From Mucidula mucida (lineage: Eukaryota > Basidiomycota > Agaricomycetes > Agaricales > Physalacriaceae): DNA of 64,000 nucleotides. The position numbers and the translations under genes were made by a program. The notes under the pieces are model-generated. The model was not told the DNA's origin. It did no database searches and saw only the letters and a program-made list of their open reading frames with translations. Positions 20,401 to 30,511 of this stretch are shown here, in pieces. Positions within the stretch are counted from its first letter, which is position 1. Every line of letters starts with the position of its first letter. The stretch is taken from the NCBI GenBank assembly GCA_015501055.1, contig JADNYV010000138.1, forward strand, positions 35,029-99,028, given 5' to 3'.

Positions 20401-22621
20401 GAGAAGATCATTAATTGGTCAACACCCAAGTCCACGACAGAAGTACTGTCCTTCCTGGGACTCGTACGTTACCTCGCAAACTTCCTGCCCGGCCTCGCTG
20501 AGCAAACCGCCATCCTGACCCCACTGACGACGGACGCTGCCCGCGCTGCCTTTCCAGAATGGACACTTCGACACCAGAACGCTTTCGATGCGATCAAGAA
20601 GATCGTCACATCCCGAGAATGCTTAACGGTTATTGACCACGATGATACCTCCGGAGTCAACAAGATCTTTGTGACGTGCGATGCTAGCACTTACGTACCG
20701 GCGCCGTCCTGTCTTATGGCCCCACCTGGGAAACTGCACGCCCTGTGGCTTACGATTCTATGCAGCTAAAGAAGGCCCAACTGAATTACCCGGTACACGA
20801 AAAAGAGCTGCTGGCGGTAATTTGTGCTCTGAAACGCTGGCGCACTGACCTGATTGGGAATGAGTTCATTGTCTACACCGACCACCGCACTCTGGAGAAC
20901 TTCGATGGACAACGCGACCTGTCACGACGACAAGCTAGATGGATGGAAACCATGTCCCAGTATGATTTTACCATAACATACATCCCTGGAATCGACAATA
21001 CTGTCGCCGACGCTCTGTCTCGTTACTGCCCACCGAATGACTGCGAACCCAACGACCTCGACGCAGACGACGACTACCGCTCCGCTTGCTGGCCGCCGCG
21101 CACCACGTCCGCTGTAGCCTCCGTACTGAAAATCACCGCGGACAAGAGCATTGTGGACGACATTAAGGAAGGTTACACAAAGGACAACTTCTGCGCAAAG
21201 TTCGCTTCCGGGGAGAAACTGTTACCAAATGTATCCGAAAGGAACGGTCTGTGGTACATCGGTGACCGCTTGCTGATACCGCGTTACGGGGACATACGAG
21301 AAACTCTGTTCCGATCCGCGCACGACGCGCTGGGCCACGCAGGCGGAGACAAAGCCTACGCCGCACTACGTGATGCCTACTACTGGCCAAACATGGCGCG
21401 AGACCTTCGCGAAGCCTACATCCCGGCATGCATGGACTGTCTACGCAACAAGGGGACTACAACAAAACCTGCGGGCCCTTTACATCCTTCACCAATACCC
21501 GACAGCCGTGGATCCTCAGTGGGCATCGATTTCATCGGACCGTTACCGGAAGACGAGGGTTTCAACGCCATTGTAACAATGACCGACCGGTTAGGTTCTG
21601 ATATTCGAATTATACCGACTCGTAACGATATCACCGCTGAAGACTTCGCTGTAATATTCTTTAACGAATGGTACTGCGAGAACGGCTTACCAGATGACAT
21701 CTTCTCAGACCGCGACAAACTGTTCGTTTCAAAATTTTGGAAGGCGTTCACACAGATATCCGGAATCAAGCTTAAGATGTCTTCCGCGTTCCATCCTGAA
21801 TCCGACGGCATTTCTGAACGCAGCAACAAGTCCGTTAACGAGGCGATCCGCTTTTACGTCGACCGCCAACAGAAGGGATGGGTAAAATGCCTCCCGATTA
21901 TACGATTCAACATAATGAATACTGTCAACGCCTCTACGGGTTTTTCTGGTTTCCAACTCCGGATGGGACGTTCACCGAGAACAATGCCCCAATCGTACCG
22001 ACGGTACAGACTCTGTCTGACGCTGAGAAGCTGGCACGTGAGGTTATCGATGAACTGAATACGCGCACCGCCGAGGCACAGGATGCTTTAACTGCTGCTA
22101 AAGTTAGCCAGGCTTCTTCGGCAAATAAACACAGAGCGGATGACCCCGACTTCAACATCGGCGACCGTGTTCTACTGTCCACCTTCCACAGGCGACGCAA
22201 TTACGCGAACAAGGGACCTAAGAAGGGCGAGAAGAGAGCTGCTAAGTTCTTTCCCCGCTTCGACGGCCCTTACACGATATTAGACAAGGATACTGACCAT
22301 TCGACCTATACCCTAGACATACCAACGTCAAATGAATTCCCGACATTCCACGTCTCCCTCCTCCGGCGGTACACTCCCAACGATGACGGCTTGTTCCCGT
22401 CCCGCAAGCTCGCGCAACCTGGTCCTGTAATGACTGAGGACGGGCTTGAAGAATACTTCATCGAGAAGATAGTTGACGAACGCAAGCGTGGCCGTGGCCG
22501 TCAATACCTTGTCCGGTGGAGAGGGTACGATGCAGGACACGACCACTGGCTCTCACGCACGGAACTCGCCGACTGCGAAGCCCTTGACGTATGGGAGGAA
22601 CGTTCGACCACAGCGCGATAG
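17416..22621 (+). CDS. Gag-Pol polyprotein of the chromovirus, interrupted by two one-base frame changes
   Basis: The first frame runs 17416-20769. It carries Gag, a zinc knuckle starting at Cys403 (C-x2-C-x6-H-x4-C), the protease LIDSGS with Asp554, the reverse transcriptase with YLDD at 932-935, and the start of RNase H (VTCDAST). Near 20695 TACGTACC should read TACGGTACC; after that the frame continues as YGTGAVLSYGP, then RNase H (YTDHRTLENF) and integrase. The integrase shows an H-H-C-C finger (HDALGHAGG, CMDC) and a D,D,E triad (GIDFIGP, FSDRDK, SDGISERSNK). Near 21987-21990 one C is missing from a C run; the third frame, ending at 22621, holds the GPY/F-like end and a chromodomain (EEYFIEKIVDER, YLVRWRGYD, HDHWLSRTEL). 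Both lesions are single missing bases, in an element with identical LTRs, so they are suspect as assembly errors. The chromodomain should steer integration to chromatin with particular histone marks. Confidence 0.95.
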
Positions 22622-22787
22622 CCTAACGGTATCGCCGCTATCTGCAGAGCCTCTCCCTCTGGGCACCTTTTTAGATGATGACCGGTTTCGGGAAGTGGGT
22701 TAGCGCGGTAGCTTTTTCCCACTGGGTTTTAACGCACCCGACGCCGGTTGATGTTGAGTTGAAATTTTTTGCTGCATTTTCTTTTTC

Positions 22788-22801
22788 AGAGGGTGGGCGA
22801 G
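22788..22801 (+). promoter_or_regulatory. Polypurine tract of the chromovirus
   Basis: AGAGGGTGGGCGAG directly precedes the 3' LTR. It is interrupted by one T and one C, but no better purine run is nearby. Confidence 0.6.
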
Positions 22802-22984
22802 TGTAAGCCCGCTTACACAGAACGGACATATCGGACTTCTCTATACTTAGATCTACACAACGATCGGACGTACTTACTTACTTTACTTCCGTACCTCCAC
22901 CTCGACCCGAACGAAGACGCTTTGATCCAGTTATCGAACGTGCGACTTTCGACTTAGTGGCTCGACGGTATAGTCGAGCTTACA
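22802..22984 (+). repeat. 3' LTR of the chromovirus
   Basis: 183 bp, identical to the 5' LTR, followed by the target duplication ATCTC. Confidence 0.95.
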
Positions 22985-22989
22985 ATCTC

Positions 22990-23492
22990 CTCTCGACACT
23001 CCGCGTATTATACAGATCCCTCAGTTTGCGATTGGCCATAGATTGGATGACCTATTCAATTTGCGTTATGTATGACAAAATGAAGACACTTGCGTGGTGA
23101 ACAGACCTTGATATGTAAGTCCTTCTTGCAGCTTTCATCCTCATTTTTGATGATGACTGCACAGAAATGACAGATGTCTCCCAACTCTGGTCGGTCATCT
23201 GCAGGTTAGCTGGATGCTGAGCGCGCATTCACGTACGTCGGACATGTATCCGATTAACTATCTATGTTTGTATGAACTCAGGCCTCCAGTTCGACATCGA
23301 TGGAGCCCCCGTTACTCAGTCCCTCATGGAAGAACAAGGCGCATTACGTTGAGGATTTACACCGTGTGACTGTTTGCAAGAACAACCTAAATAAATTATG
23401 ACTATCCTACTACAAAAATGGTGTTCAATCCATCCCTGACTGGGATATTTTAATATTTAACTGGTGTTTGAATGCTCCAGTTGATCATTATG
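22990..23492. other. Spacer before the CE4 pseudogene
   Basis: No gene or repeat recognised. Confidence 0.4.
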
Positions 23493-23645
23493 ATGTGTCC
23501 TTACATTACCGCACTTCTAGCGGCTCATTTCGCTCTGTTTGCTCAAGGCGCCCCATCTGTGAATACCAATAACGGCACTGTTAACGGAGTACATTTGGAA
23601 GGATTTACATCACTGCGCTAGTTGGGGCTAATACGGTGAGGCATA

Positions 23646-25061
23646 CACCCCCAAACGCTGACCCAGCGGAATTCCGCTGGGTGATCGGATTGTGAATTTC
23701 CAGCGGGTTTTTTGCCAGGAGCACGCTGGAACGCCAGCTGGTTTCCCGTGAATTGGCAATCCCTGGAATCTTGTGGGCTCAACGCTGGCAGAAGGCTGGA
23801 GGTTTCGGCACGAGCTTGGTAGCTCTTGCTTGCTGAGTTGACGGTTTAAGCCTGAGCAATAACATTGACGTTCCTCGCTGTTTATATACCTTGAAATATA
23901 TTTGTAGGAAGATTTCTGAGTATGAATCTCTCTATTCTTGACTTTAAGAGATTTTCCAGTTGTCCAAACATCATCGGACTGTTTGGAGCTGAAATCCCTC
24001 CAAGTCCATGACTTGCCAAATCCGGCACGCGACTGAGCGGACAAACAAACAGCCGTTGTCGCCATCTCTTCCACTTCCACCTGCTTGCGACTGCGACGTC
24101 TGGCAATATTCTCATGCATCCTGCTCAAATTTCGCAGCAGTCCAGGTATGGGCCATACGGAAGGACGACGCCCACCCATGGTTCCCCAGCTCAGCCTGGT
24201 CCCCGTCCAGTGCAAATTTTTGGTCGTTCCGTCAGCAACCCCAATGTCTCGCAGTCTGCGCGGGAGCTCGACAGCAGCAGCCCACTGCCTTCACGTCGCT
24301 TCGGCTCCCAGCTCCAAAACATGCCATCAAGTTTTTCATGGGGTCTACCCAGCCGTGGTCACGATGGAGGGACTGACAGCGGCTTTGGGTCAGAATACAG
24401 CTCTGAACAGTGCCCGCCAGATGATCAGCTGCAGTCTCAGCATCGTTCTGCAGTTGGCGGCGGCCCACCAGATATAGAATTCGAATACGGACCATCGTCG
24501 GACTTGACTGCCGTGATTTCGTCTCTAGGCCTTGACACGGCTGCCACGGAGAAGGCATATTCATTTGCATCGGTGCGTATATAGTGCTATCAAGGTCATC
24601 TTTCTGATGCTGTACTCCATATACTAGCTCGACGTTGATCTTGATCACAAGCTGGCATTCGCGTATGCTGATTTAGACTTTTTCAATCTTCTTGTTTCTG
24701 TCTCCGTTCGTACATAATCTATGTTATACGCACTTCTATGCTCAATATATGTCTGTTAATCATTGGTTAATTGAGAAAGAAGTCGAACAAACAAGCACAG
24801 ATAAGAATGATTTGAGATTTGGGCCTTGGCTTGCTTAGCAAGCGCCGTATAACGTGAACTATCTCCAGCCTGTCTCCAGCAACTCTCCCAGCTTCGTTGC
24901 CTGGCTGCGCCAGAGGAATCCAGCGTCGACCCCGCCGGTATCCAGCGTCGACCCCACCGGTATCCAGGGATTGCCAATTCACAGGAATCCGCTGGAATTG
25001 CCGCTGGGAATCCATCAGCCCATCACCCAGCGGAATTCCGCTGGGTCAGCGTTTGGGGGTG
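23646..25061. mobile_element. 1416-bp TIR DNA transposon flanked by TA
   Basis: The ends CACCCCCAAACGCTGACCC and its reverse complement are flanked by TA at 23644-23645 and 25062-25063. The terminal match is exact for about 40 bases and continues imperfectly for more than 100. Just inside each end is a perfect 22-bp palindrome centred on GCGGAATTCCGC. Near the right end a 22-bp unit (ATCCAGCGTCGACCCC...) is repeated in tandem (about 24918-24962). A TA target suggests the Tc1/mariner superfamily, but no transposase is encoded; the cargo is the small gene at 24114-24717. It lies within the intron of CE4. Confidence 0.85.
24114..24717 (+). CDS. Two-exon gene of unknown family carried by the transposon, 182 aa
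   Basis: Exons 24114-24572 and 24628-24717 are joined by a 55-nt GT..AG intron (GTGCGT...ATACTAG) in phase 0, giving 182 residues. The first 115 residues are rich in Ser, Pro, Gln and Gly and look disordered. The last 60 are ordered, with ISSLGLDTAATEKAYSFAS, then DLDHKLAFAYADLDFFNLL. I do not recognise either part. The gene lies wholly inside the TIR element, so it is either a captured piece of a host gene or a transposon accessory gene. A proper intron and an open frame argue that it was recently functional. Promoter and expression are unknown. Confidence 0.5.
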
Positions 25062-25989
25062 TAGTTGTTCGCTTCATTGTAGCCTGGACTAAGACCATAT
25101 TGACATGATTAAGGCACTTCCCCGGCCTTTGGCTGGAATGGTATCAATACTGATGCAGAGTTCTACGCATTGCTTATCAGTTAAGCGACTCCTCCTCTAA
25201 CTTCGTCTCGCCTGCTGAATCAATGCCCTAATAGACTCGACTGCAAGCGGACGTAATATCAGTGCCGACACCGCAACTAAGGTGCTCGAGGTTTACCTAA
25301 GTGACCCCAGTCTGGGCTCGCCGTACGGAACTGGAGATGGAGGCGTGAACTTAACCGTGCACGGACTCCAGTACAAACGGTCTGCGAGTTTTGCGGGAGA
25401 CATAATTATGATCGCACCTAGGAGGCAGCTATGCGAAGTAATGACCCAGTTATCGCTAACTGCCTTTTCTTTTCGGGTAAGCCATCTCGAGCTAAGGAGT
25501 GCGAGTGCCTAATCCGGCTGGAACAGTTCAATGCTCAACCGGAGCGACTCCCGACTACGATAACTGGTGACATATTGACTTCCGTGACCCATTTGAAGAG
25601 GTAAGGGTTCGCGTCCAAGTGGCGTATCCATGCTAAAGCTTGTCAGGATACCATTTGTCTTTGGAAACCCCACAGACCTCTCTGATCCGTATGAGATCTT
25701 CATAGGCACTGATCCTACCGTGTTGGCGGTTTCGAGAGCCATGGTCAGAGCATGGATATCGTTTACACGACAGGTGCGTTCCGTTCAATCTTCCTTTACT
25801 TCTTGAATTTACGATACCGTGTAGCTCGACCCAAATCACGCTTCGAACGACCTTCCATATTGGCCTTCGTATGGGGAGAGCGCTGCGAATATGGTGTTCG
25901 ATGCTGGTGGTTCATTCGTTGAGCCAGATGACTTTAGAAAGGACGGAATCGCGTTGATCAATGCGCGACCTGGAGATTTCATTCGGTAG

Positions 25990-26338
25990 TCGACTACTTA
26001 GCGTCCAGTCGCTGACCAGGTATTAGGTATATTGTTCGTCGTATTCTCCTTGAATTTTGAATATACGTGTTGCGTGATACAATTACATTAGTTTCTCGCT
26101 GGACATAAATAAGTATGCCAGTCTACAAACCACAATCCAAAGAAAAAAATGTCTAGATTGAGTAGTGTTTTACAGGAGGCAACCCATCCTCGGTGTACCA
26201 CTGGCCAGTGGGATATTTGTCCGTTAATTGCAAGCGCCTCCATTGCTCATTCCCATATTCAGCATCGTCCGTCTACTTCTCAAGGCGCCATTCAGCCCAA
26301 ATACGCCAATCATCCCTCCAGCCTCCAAGACCCAATAA
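25990..26338. other. Spacer between CE4 and the F-box gene
   Basis: No gene seen. It likely contains the 3' untranslated region of the minus-strand F-box gene. Confidence 0.4.
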
Positions 26339-27918
26339 TCAATTACACCCTCTATGCGCATGCAAACAAGGCACACGCAACCCATCCTCTCTCAACCGCC
26401 TCCACGCCTCAAGCATCAAATCGTTATCACAAAGCACCATTCGCGCGTCTAGCCCCATCACCTGCAGATTCGCACACCCCTGCGTTTCGTTGCGCCGCCG
26501 GGACAGCGCCAGTGCGACGAGGAGCACAGTCGTGCCGTGGCTCAAGCCAGCGGAAAGACCCTGGAAGCAGATTTCCTCCAGTTTTGGTAGGACGGGGGCT
26601 ACGGGCGACTCGGATGATGAATAAGAGAGATTGGCAGTGAGACTCCGGACTAGATCTGGCGGTACGGTGTCGCAGCGCAGGATGAAGCGTTTGACGTTCG
26701 GCGCGGTCTGGAGGAAAGCGAGGAGCGAGTCGCTGGTTTGAACTTGGTCAATGACGATAGTGAGATTGGTGAGCGTCGTGGGGGCGGGCCGAATTTGCGG
26801 GAAGCGGGCAGATGACGGACCGACGTCGAGCGTTAGGCGCTTCAGCGCGGGGAGCTCGAGACAGTCGAAGAGGTCCGCTGCACGTGGGGCGTCCGCAAAC
26901 ATCAGGTGTGCTTCGAAGACCTGAAGCGTGCGTAGCTTCTTCAATTTCACGACGCGGGGGTTTGAGTGAGGTCTCAATGACGAATTACAATGCAGAACGG
27001 CTTCGCGCAGGTTGGGCATGTGTTGGAGCGCATAGATATTCTCCAGTGCGCCGTCTTGCAAAGACCGGAAATACGTGGTTTTCTGGCCATGGAACGTAAA
27101 TTGGAGGAAGGCAAGCTGACCGCCGCGTTTAGTGACTTTAGCTGTGTAGACGCAGAGAACAGTGATGAACACCGAGCGGTACTCGCTGACACCGCATTCC
27201 GCCGCTGAACGACGGTAGCTTTTCTGAGCTCCGGCAGGTAGACTCGGGATTCCATGTCCCGTAAACAGTCATTCGGCACTTCCAGCCTCAGTGAGGCCCA
27301 TCTCGGAGAGCTTGGGTACAGAACATCAAGGATATTCCCCTGAGTTTCCAGATGAGAACGGTGAAAGGTAAGACATACATCCAGAGGACGCTCCTTAGAC
27401 CTCTCTAAACACAATTCGAGCCGATATTGGGATGGGGCCTGCGACAACGAGATGTCAAGGGTGGTCCATATGTGAGGGATGGATAGGGCCGTGAAGCGCC
27501 ATTGCCGGCAAACGTGGGAGAGCGTCCAAGGCACATATTTCGTGTTCAACGAATCATCTGGAGCGTCGAAGCCCCACGACGTGTTTATAAATATTGTTTC
27601 CAGGACGTCGTAGGGAAGCCGACGCATTGGGTGCAGGATTAATTTCGCATTTGCGCGGTTTACTTTGGCCTGTTTCCTCTGTTTCACAAGGAACTCCAGG
27701 AGGACTTTCGTCACGGATATCTTCTCGGCAAGCAAACGTGTATAGGTGGAGGATTGGGTTTTCAAGGCTTGGAACTGTTCCATTTCAGTATCGGACGGAG
27801 CTTCGTTGGATGTCAAGAGGTGTAACATTCGGGGAGAAGGACTGCTTTGCTGGATGTCTGGGAGGAATTCCCACAGGACAGTAGGAAATGGACTGGTATT
27901 AGTGGGCACATTGATCAT
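26339..27918 (-). CDS. F-box protein with LRR-like C-terminal half, about 500 aa
   Basis: The ATG is at 27918-27916. Residues 1-75 include a helical, probably coiled segment (MEQFQALKTQSSTYTRLLAE). Next comes a basidiomycete-type F-box (MRRLPYDVLETIFINT, then LSHVCRQWRFTALSIPHIW). The C-terminal part has irregular leucine-rich repeats (LREAVLHCN, LKKLRTLQVFEAHL, ALKRLTLDVG, LTNLTIVID). The two halves lie in different frames. A 77-nt intron at 27116-27192 (GTGTCAGC...GGCGGTCAG) joins them in frame, giving 242 and 259 codons; a missed base near 27150 would be the alternative. F-box proteins of this class are substrate receptors of SCF ubiquitin ligases, and the target is unknown. Confidence 0.8.
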
Positions 27919-28203
27919 CTAACAAGTCCGTTAGTATTTTACAAACGTTGAATAAGGCCAACTTGCATTGCCTGATTGAAGTGGTCAGTGATGAGAAGGT
28001 AGATGGAAGTTAAGAATAGGGATCTTCTGACGGAAGCAATACAGAATCTGCCTGCGCCTGCATCAACCCTGAGCACAAAGCATAAAGTGCACGCGTGCGG
28101 CGTCAGAAACAGATGACAGACACGTCCTGGTTCTCGTTTGCTGTTTGGTGCGCGCCCTCTGGAAAAGGCAAAAATTCACCCGTCTATCACAATCCTATAA
28201 TAT
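27919..28203. other. Spacer between the F-box gene and the tRNA
   Basis: No gene seen. It probably holds the promoter of the minus-strand F-box gene. Confidence 0.4.
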
Positions 28204-28275
28204 TAGCAGCAAGTTGTTTCGATCAAGTGACCTCGGGGTTATGGGCCCCGCGCGCTACCACTGCGCCATGCTGCT
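28204..28275 (-). tRNA. Initiator tRNA-Met (CAT)
   Basis: Read on the minus strand, the 72 bases form a full cloverleaf: acceptor AGCAGCA with TGCTGCT, D stem GCGC/GCGC, anticodon stem CGGGG/CCCCG with loop CCCATAA, and T loop ATCGAAA. It shows the hallmarks of a eukaryotic initiator: an A1-T72 first pair, three G-C pairs closing the anticodon stem, and A54 in place of T in the T loop. The T stem has one C-C mismatch. No intron. Its anticodon arm is the exact complement of the copia primer-binding site at 15406-15420. Confidence 0.93.
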
Positions 28276-29095
28276 TATCATTTCTATGACCTTCTAGCTA
28301 TCATGTACTCATCACTGGGAAGTACTGAGCATAACTCTCTAACGAAGTGTGATTCTATGAAGCATGCGCCGTGGAGATTGAGAAGACGATGCAATGATTG
28401 CGGATTTAGTGTGTGAACTTGCGCAAGCGGCGAAGTAAACACTTCTTGAATAGATACATACCTAACTTACTAGATACCTCAACGCGATAGAAAAGCAGAT
28501 TTGAACATCATCGGTGCATCACTACGTTGGCAGACAAATAACCTTATTGCAGATGGAAGGCAAAGCTACCCAGGGCGCTTCAAGTAGTTCGGCGACACAG
28601 ACTTCAACACAACACCAAAAGTAATTACTTACTTGTCCGTACTACAAAGATAGACTCGAACCAGTCCTTACAATCTCGTAAACTCGATCACGGAACTACA
28701 AAGAGCGCTTGAGGTGCAGGAACACGAAATAAGATCTCCTCCCACCTCGCCACACGACATTTTCGTAACGCCACATTGCTTCCTTTTGTCTGCAATGTTT
28801 TCACCGGCCTGAACTGGTATCGTCATAACATAGTACCCGAGTTGACGGCAGGAAATGTTACTTCAACCATCCTCTTGTGGGGCATTCTGTAGAGAGTTTA
28901 CTCAAATGTGTGTTTCGAGTTGGTTTTGAGGAAACTCACCGAACTGCCGGCAGCCGTAGTCATATGAGACTAAATTCCAACACAGTCTAAACGTACGTGA
29001 CCACCACCATACCCACGTCGTATTGATTTCACCTTTCATATTAAGAGACCAATGCAATAAGTATTAAGAGTATACATCGACTTTTCGTGAGGGTA
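28276..29095. other. Gene-free stretch downstream of the PC-esterase gene
   Basis: No reading frame or repeat that I can support. Confidence 0.4.
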
Positions 29096-30511
29096 TCACC
29101 GTATCCGTGAGTACACTTCCTGTGTAACGAAATGCCAAATATAATGAGTCCATCCTTCTAGGACGCCAGCGCCCGTCATGATATGTAGGCAATCCGAGCT
29201 GACGTGCGCATCAGGTCGTAGCCGCGCTGGTCTATCTATAGCCAAATAATGTATGTTCGGATATTGCACCGATGAGACGACGCGCTGTCGAAGGATCATA
29301 AATATGAGATTCGGTTCGACGCGGGGGAAACTCACCTGGAACACTTCGTTGAACTGCCATATGTTTCCCCAATTGTACCAGAACCATCTCATGGGCTGAA
29401 TCTCTGTCCATGGGTCCCTGTGATCGTGGCAATCCTCATGCCCGGGCAAGTAGGCGCGCACCACGACTTGCCGCTGTCCATGACGCCCATTGGGAAGTAT
29501 AAATCCATCCTGAGCGAACAGCCGCCGCTGCACGTCCGTAGCCCACTTGGTCATCGCGATCTCAAAGAACTCGATTACACCGGCGATGCCGTAGCCCTCG
29601 GATGACTTGCTCTCGTCGCGGTAACCAGAGAAGAGCGTCGTGGTCCAATGTCCACCGGTGCTCGCGACGAGTGTACCATAATTGGCTTCTGGGAGAGGCG
29701 CAGTGAACAGATCCATGTAGTAGTCCAAATTGAGCGACCATGCTGCTTCTTCGCTGAAGAGTTGGAAGTTCTCAGGATCGTTATAAGCCTTACGATGGAG
29801 CTCAATAAGCGCGCTCTGTTCGAGCATGAGGTCGACGCGGCGGAAGGTGACAAGAGGGGTGCCTGATATGTTGAATCCACGGGGGAAGCGGAGAGTTTTA
29901 ATGAGGGGGGAGTTGGGATTAAGGTAAAGATTTTGAGGCCATGCCCGATCAAAGTACGGATTCTTGACATAGTCCGGAGTAGCAACGACGTGCGGATACA
30001 GGGTGCAAGACAGCGAGAAGAAGTGGCCCTCCGAGATTGAGTCTAGACAATATTAGCGCAACGAGGTTATAAATAACAAGTATATAGCACCTCCCAGGAT
30101 TAGCCAACCTCCTTTCTCGACTAGATCCCGAACAAGCGCTTCACGAGAAAACTCCCGAAGTGAGCACTCGCTAGACGGCTGCCATCGCCAGTTGGTGACC
30201 TTGGGAAAGCGCTCCCACTGCTTCTCGTTGTCGGCAGCCATGTGCCAGTAGTATTCGCGAGAGCTCGCGCAGCCGGCAAACCCAGCCATCGGTATCACGT
30301 CGTCCTGAGTCTCAACTGACTTATTCGATGCCATCGAATCGTACACCCATTTCCCATCTGAATATGCCTCCGGAGGGCAGGGCGCTCGTTTCCGAGAGGA
30401 GAAAAAGTCGGCAGTGGAAGGCGCTGTGGTGTAGGTGTATAGGAGCAGCACGCAGGTCACAAAGCCAGCGAGCACGAACACTTTAAACAGCGGTCGTGTC
30501 CTGGTAATCAT
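29096..30511 (-). CDS. PC-esterase / TBL-like type II membrane protein, 438 aa
   Basis: Exons 30091-30511, 29336-30042 and 29285-less remainder 29096-29284 are separated by GT..AG introns of 48 and 51 nt and join to 438 codons plus stop. The ATG at 30511 was chosen because the frame upstream has no ATG. A membrane anchor follows after a few residues (FKVFVLAGFVTCVLLLYTY, residues 9-27), so the enzyme part should face the Golgi lumen or the outside. Next come a PMR5N-like block (CPPEAYSDGKWVYD, then WRWQPSSECSLREF), the GDS motif with Ser142 (LGDSISEG) and a C-terminal D-x-x-H, DCLH, with Asp407 and His410. These motifs are typical of plant TBL O-acetyltransferases and the fungal Cas1-like PC-esterase group, which move acetyl groups on polysaccharides. 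The substrate here is unknown. The gene appears intact. Confidence 0.85.

Larger units (their letters stand above)
17102..22984 (+). mobile_element. Complete Ty3/gypsy chromovirus retrotransposon with identical LTRs
   Basis: Two 183-bp LTRs (17102-17284 and 22802-22984), identical as far as I can read them, bracket a full gag-pol. The target duplication ATCTC is at 17097-17101 and 22985-22989. The LTR ends are perfect inverted heptamers, TGTAAGC and GCTTACA. The domain order is Gag, CCHC knuckle, protease, reverse transcriptase, RNase H, integrase and chromodomain, which defines a chromovirus. Identical LTRs mean a very recent insertion. Two single-base frame changes interrupt pol. Confidence 0.97.
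23493..25989 (+). pseudogene. Carboxylesterase pseudogene split by a DNA transposon (CE4)
   Basis: The start is good: ATG at 23493, a signal peptide (ITALLAAHFALFAQGAPS) and NGTVNGVHLEG. It then jumps directly to ITALVGANT, the end of exon 7 in CE1. The oxyanion loop, the catalytic Ser and everything between have been deleted. The intron that follows received a transposon (23646-25061). After it the gene resumes with GWNGINTDAEFYALL, the [21 protein letters not shown] block, ITGDILTSVTHLKE, then FGNPTDLSDPYEIFIGTD and the final exon ending at 25989. The C-terminal exons are well preserved with intact splice sites, so the copy died recently or by the large deletion alone. Without the Ser it cannot be an active esterase. 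Confidence 0.88.

Noticed and set aside
24914..24970. CRISPR-like or tandem array near CCAGCGTCGACCCC
   Set aside because: Only two adjacent 22-bp units without spacers, inside the end of a DNA transposon in a eukaryotic genome.
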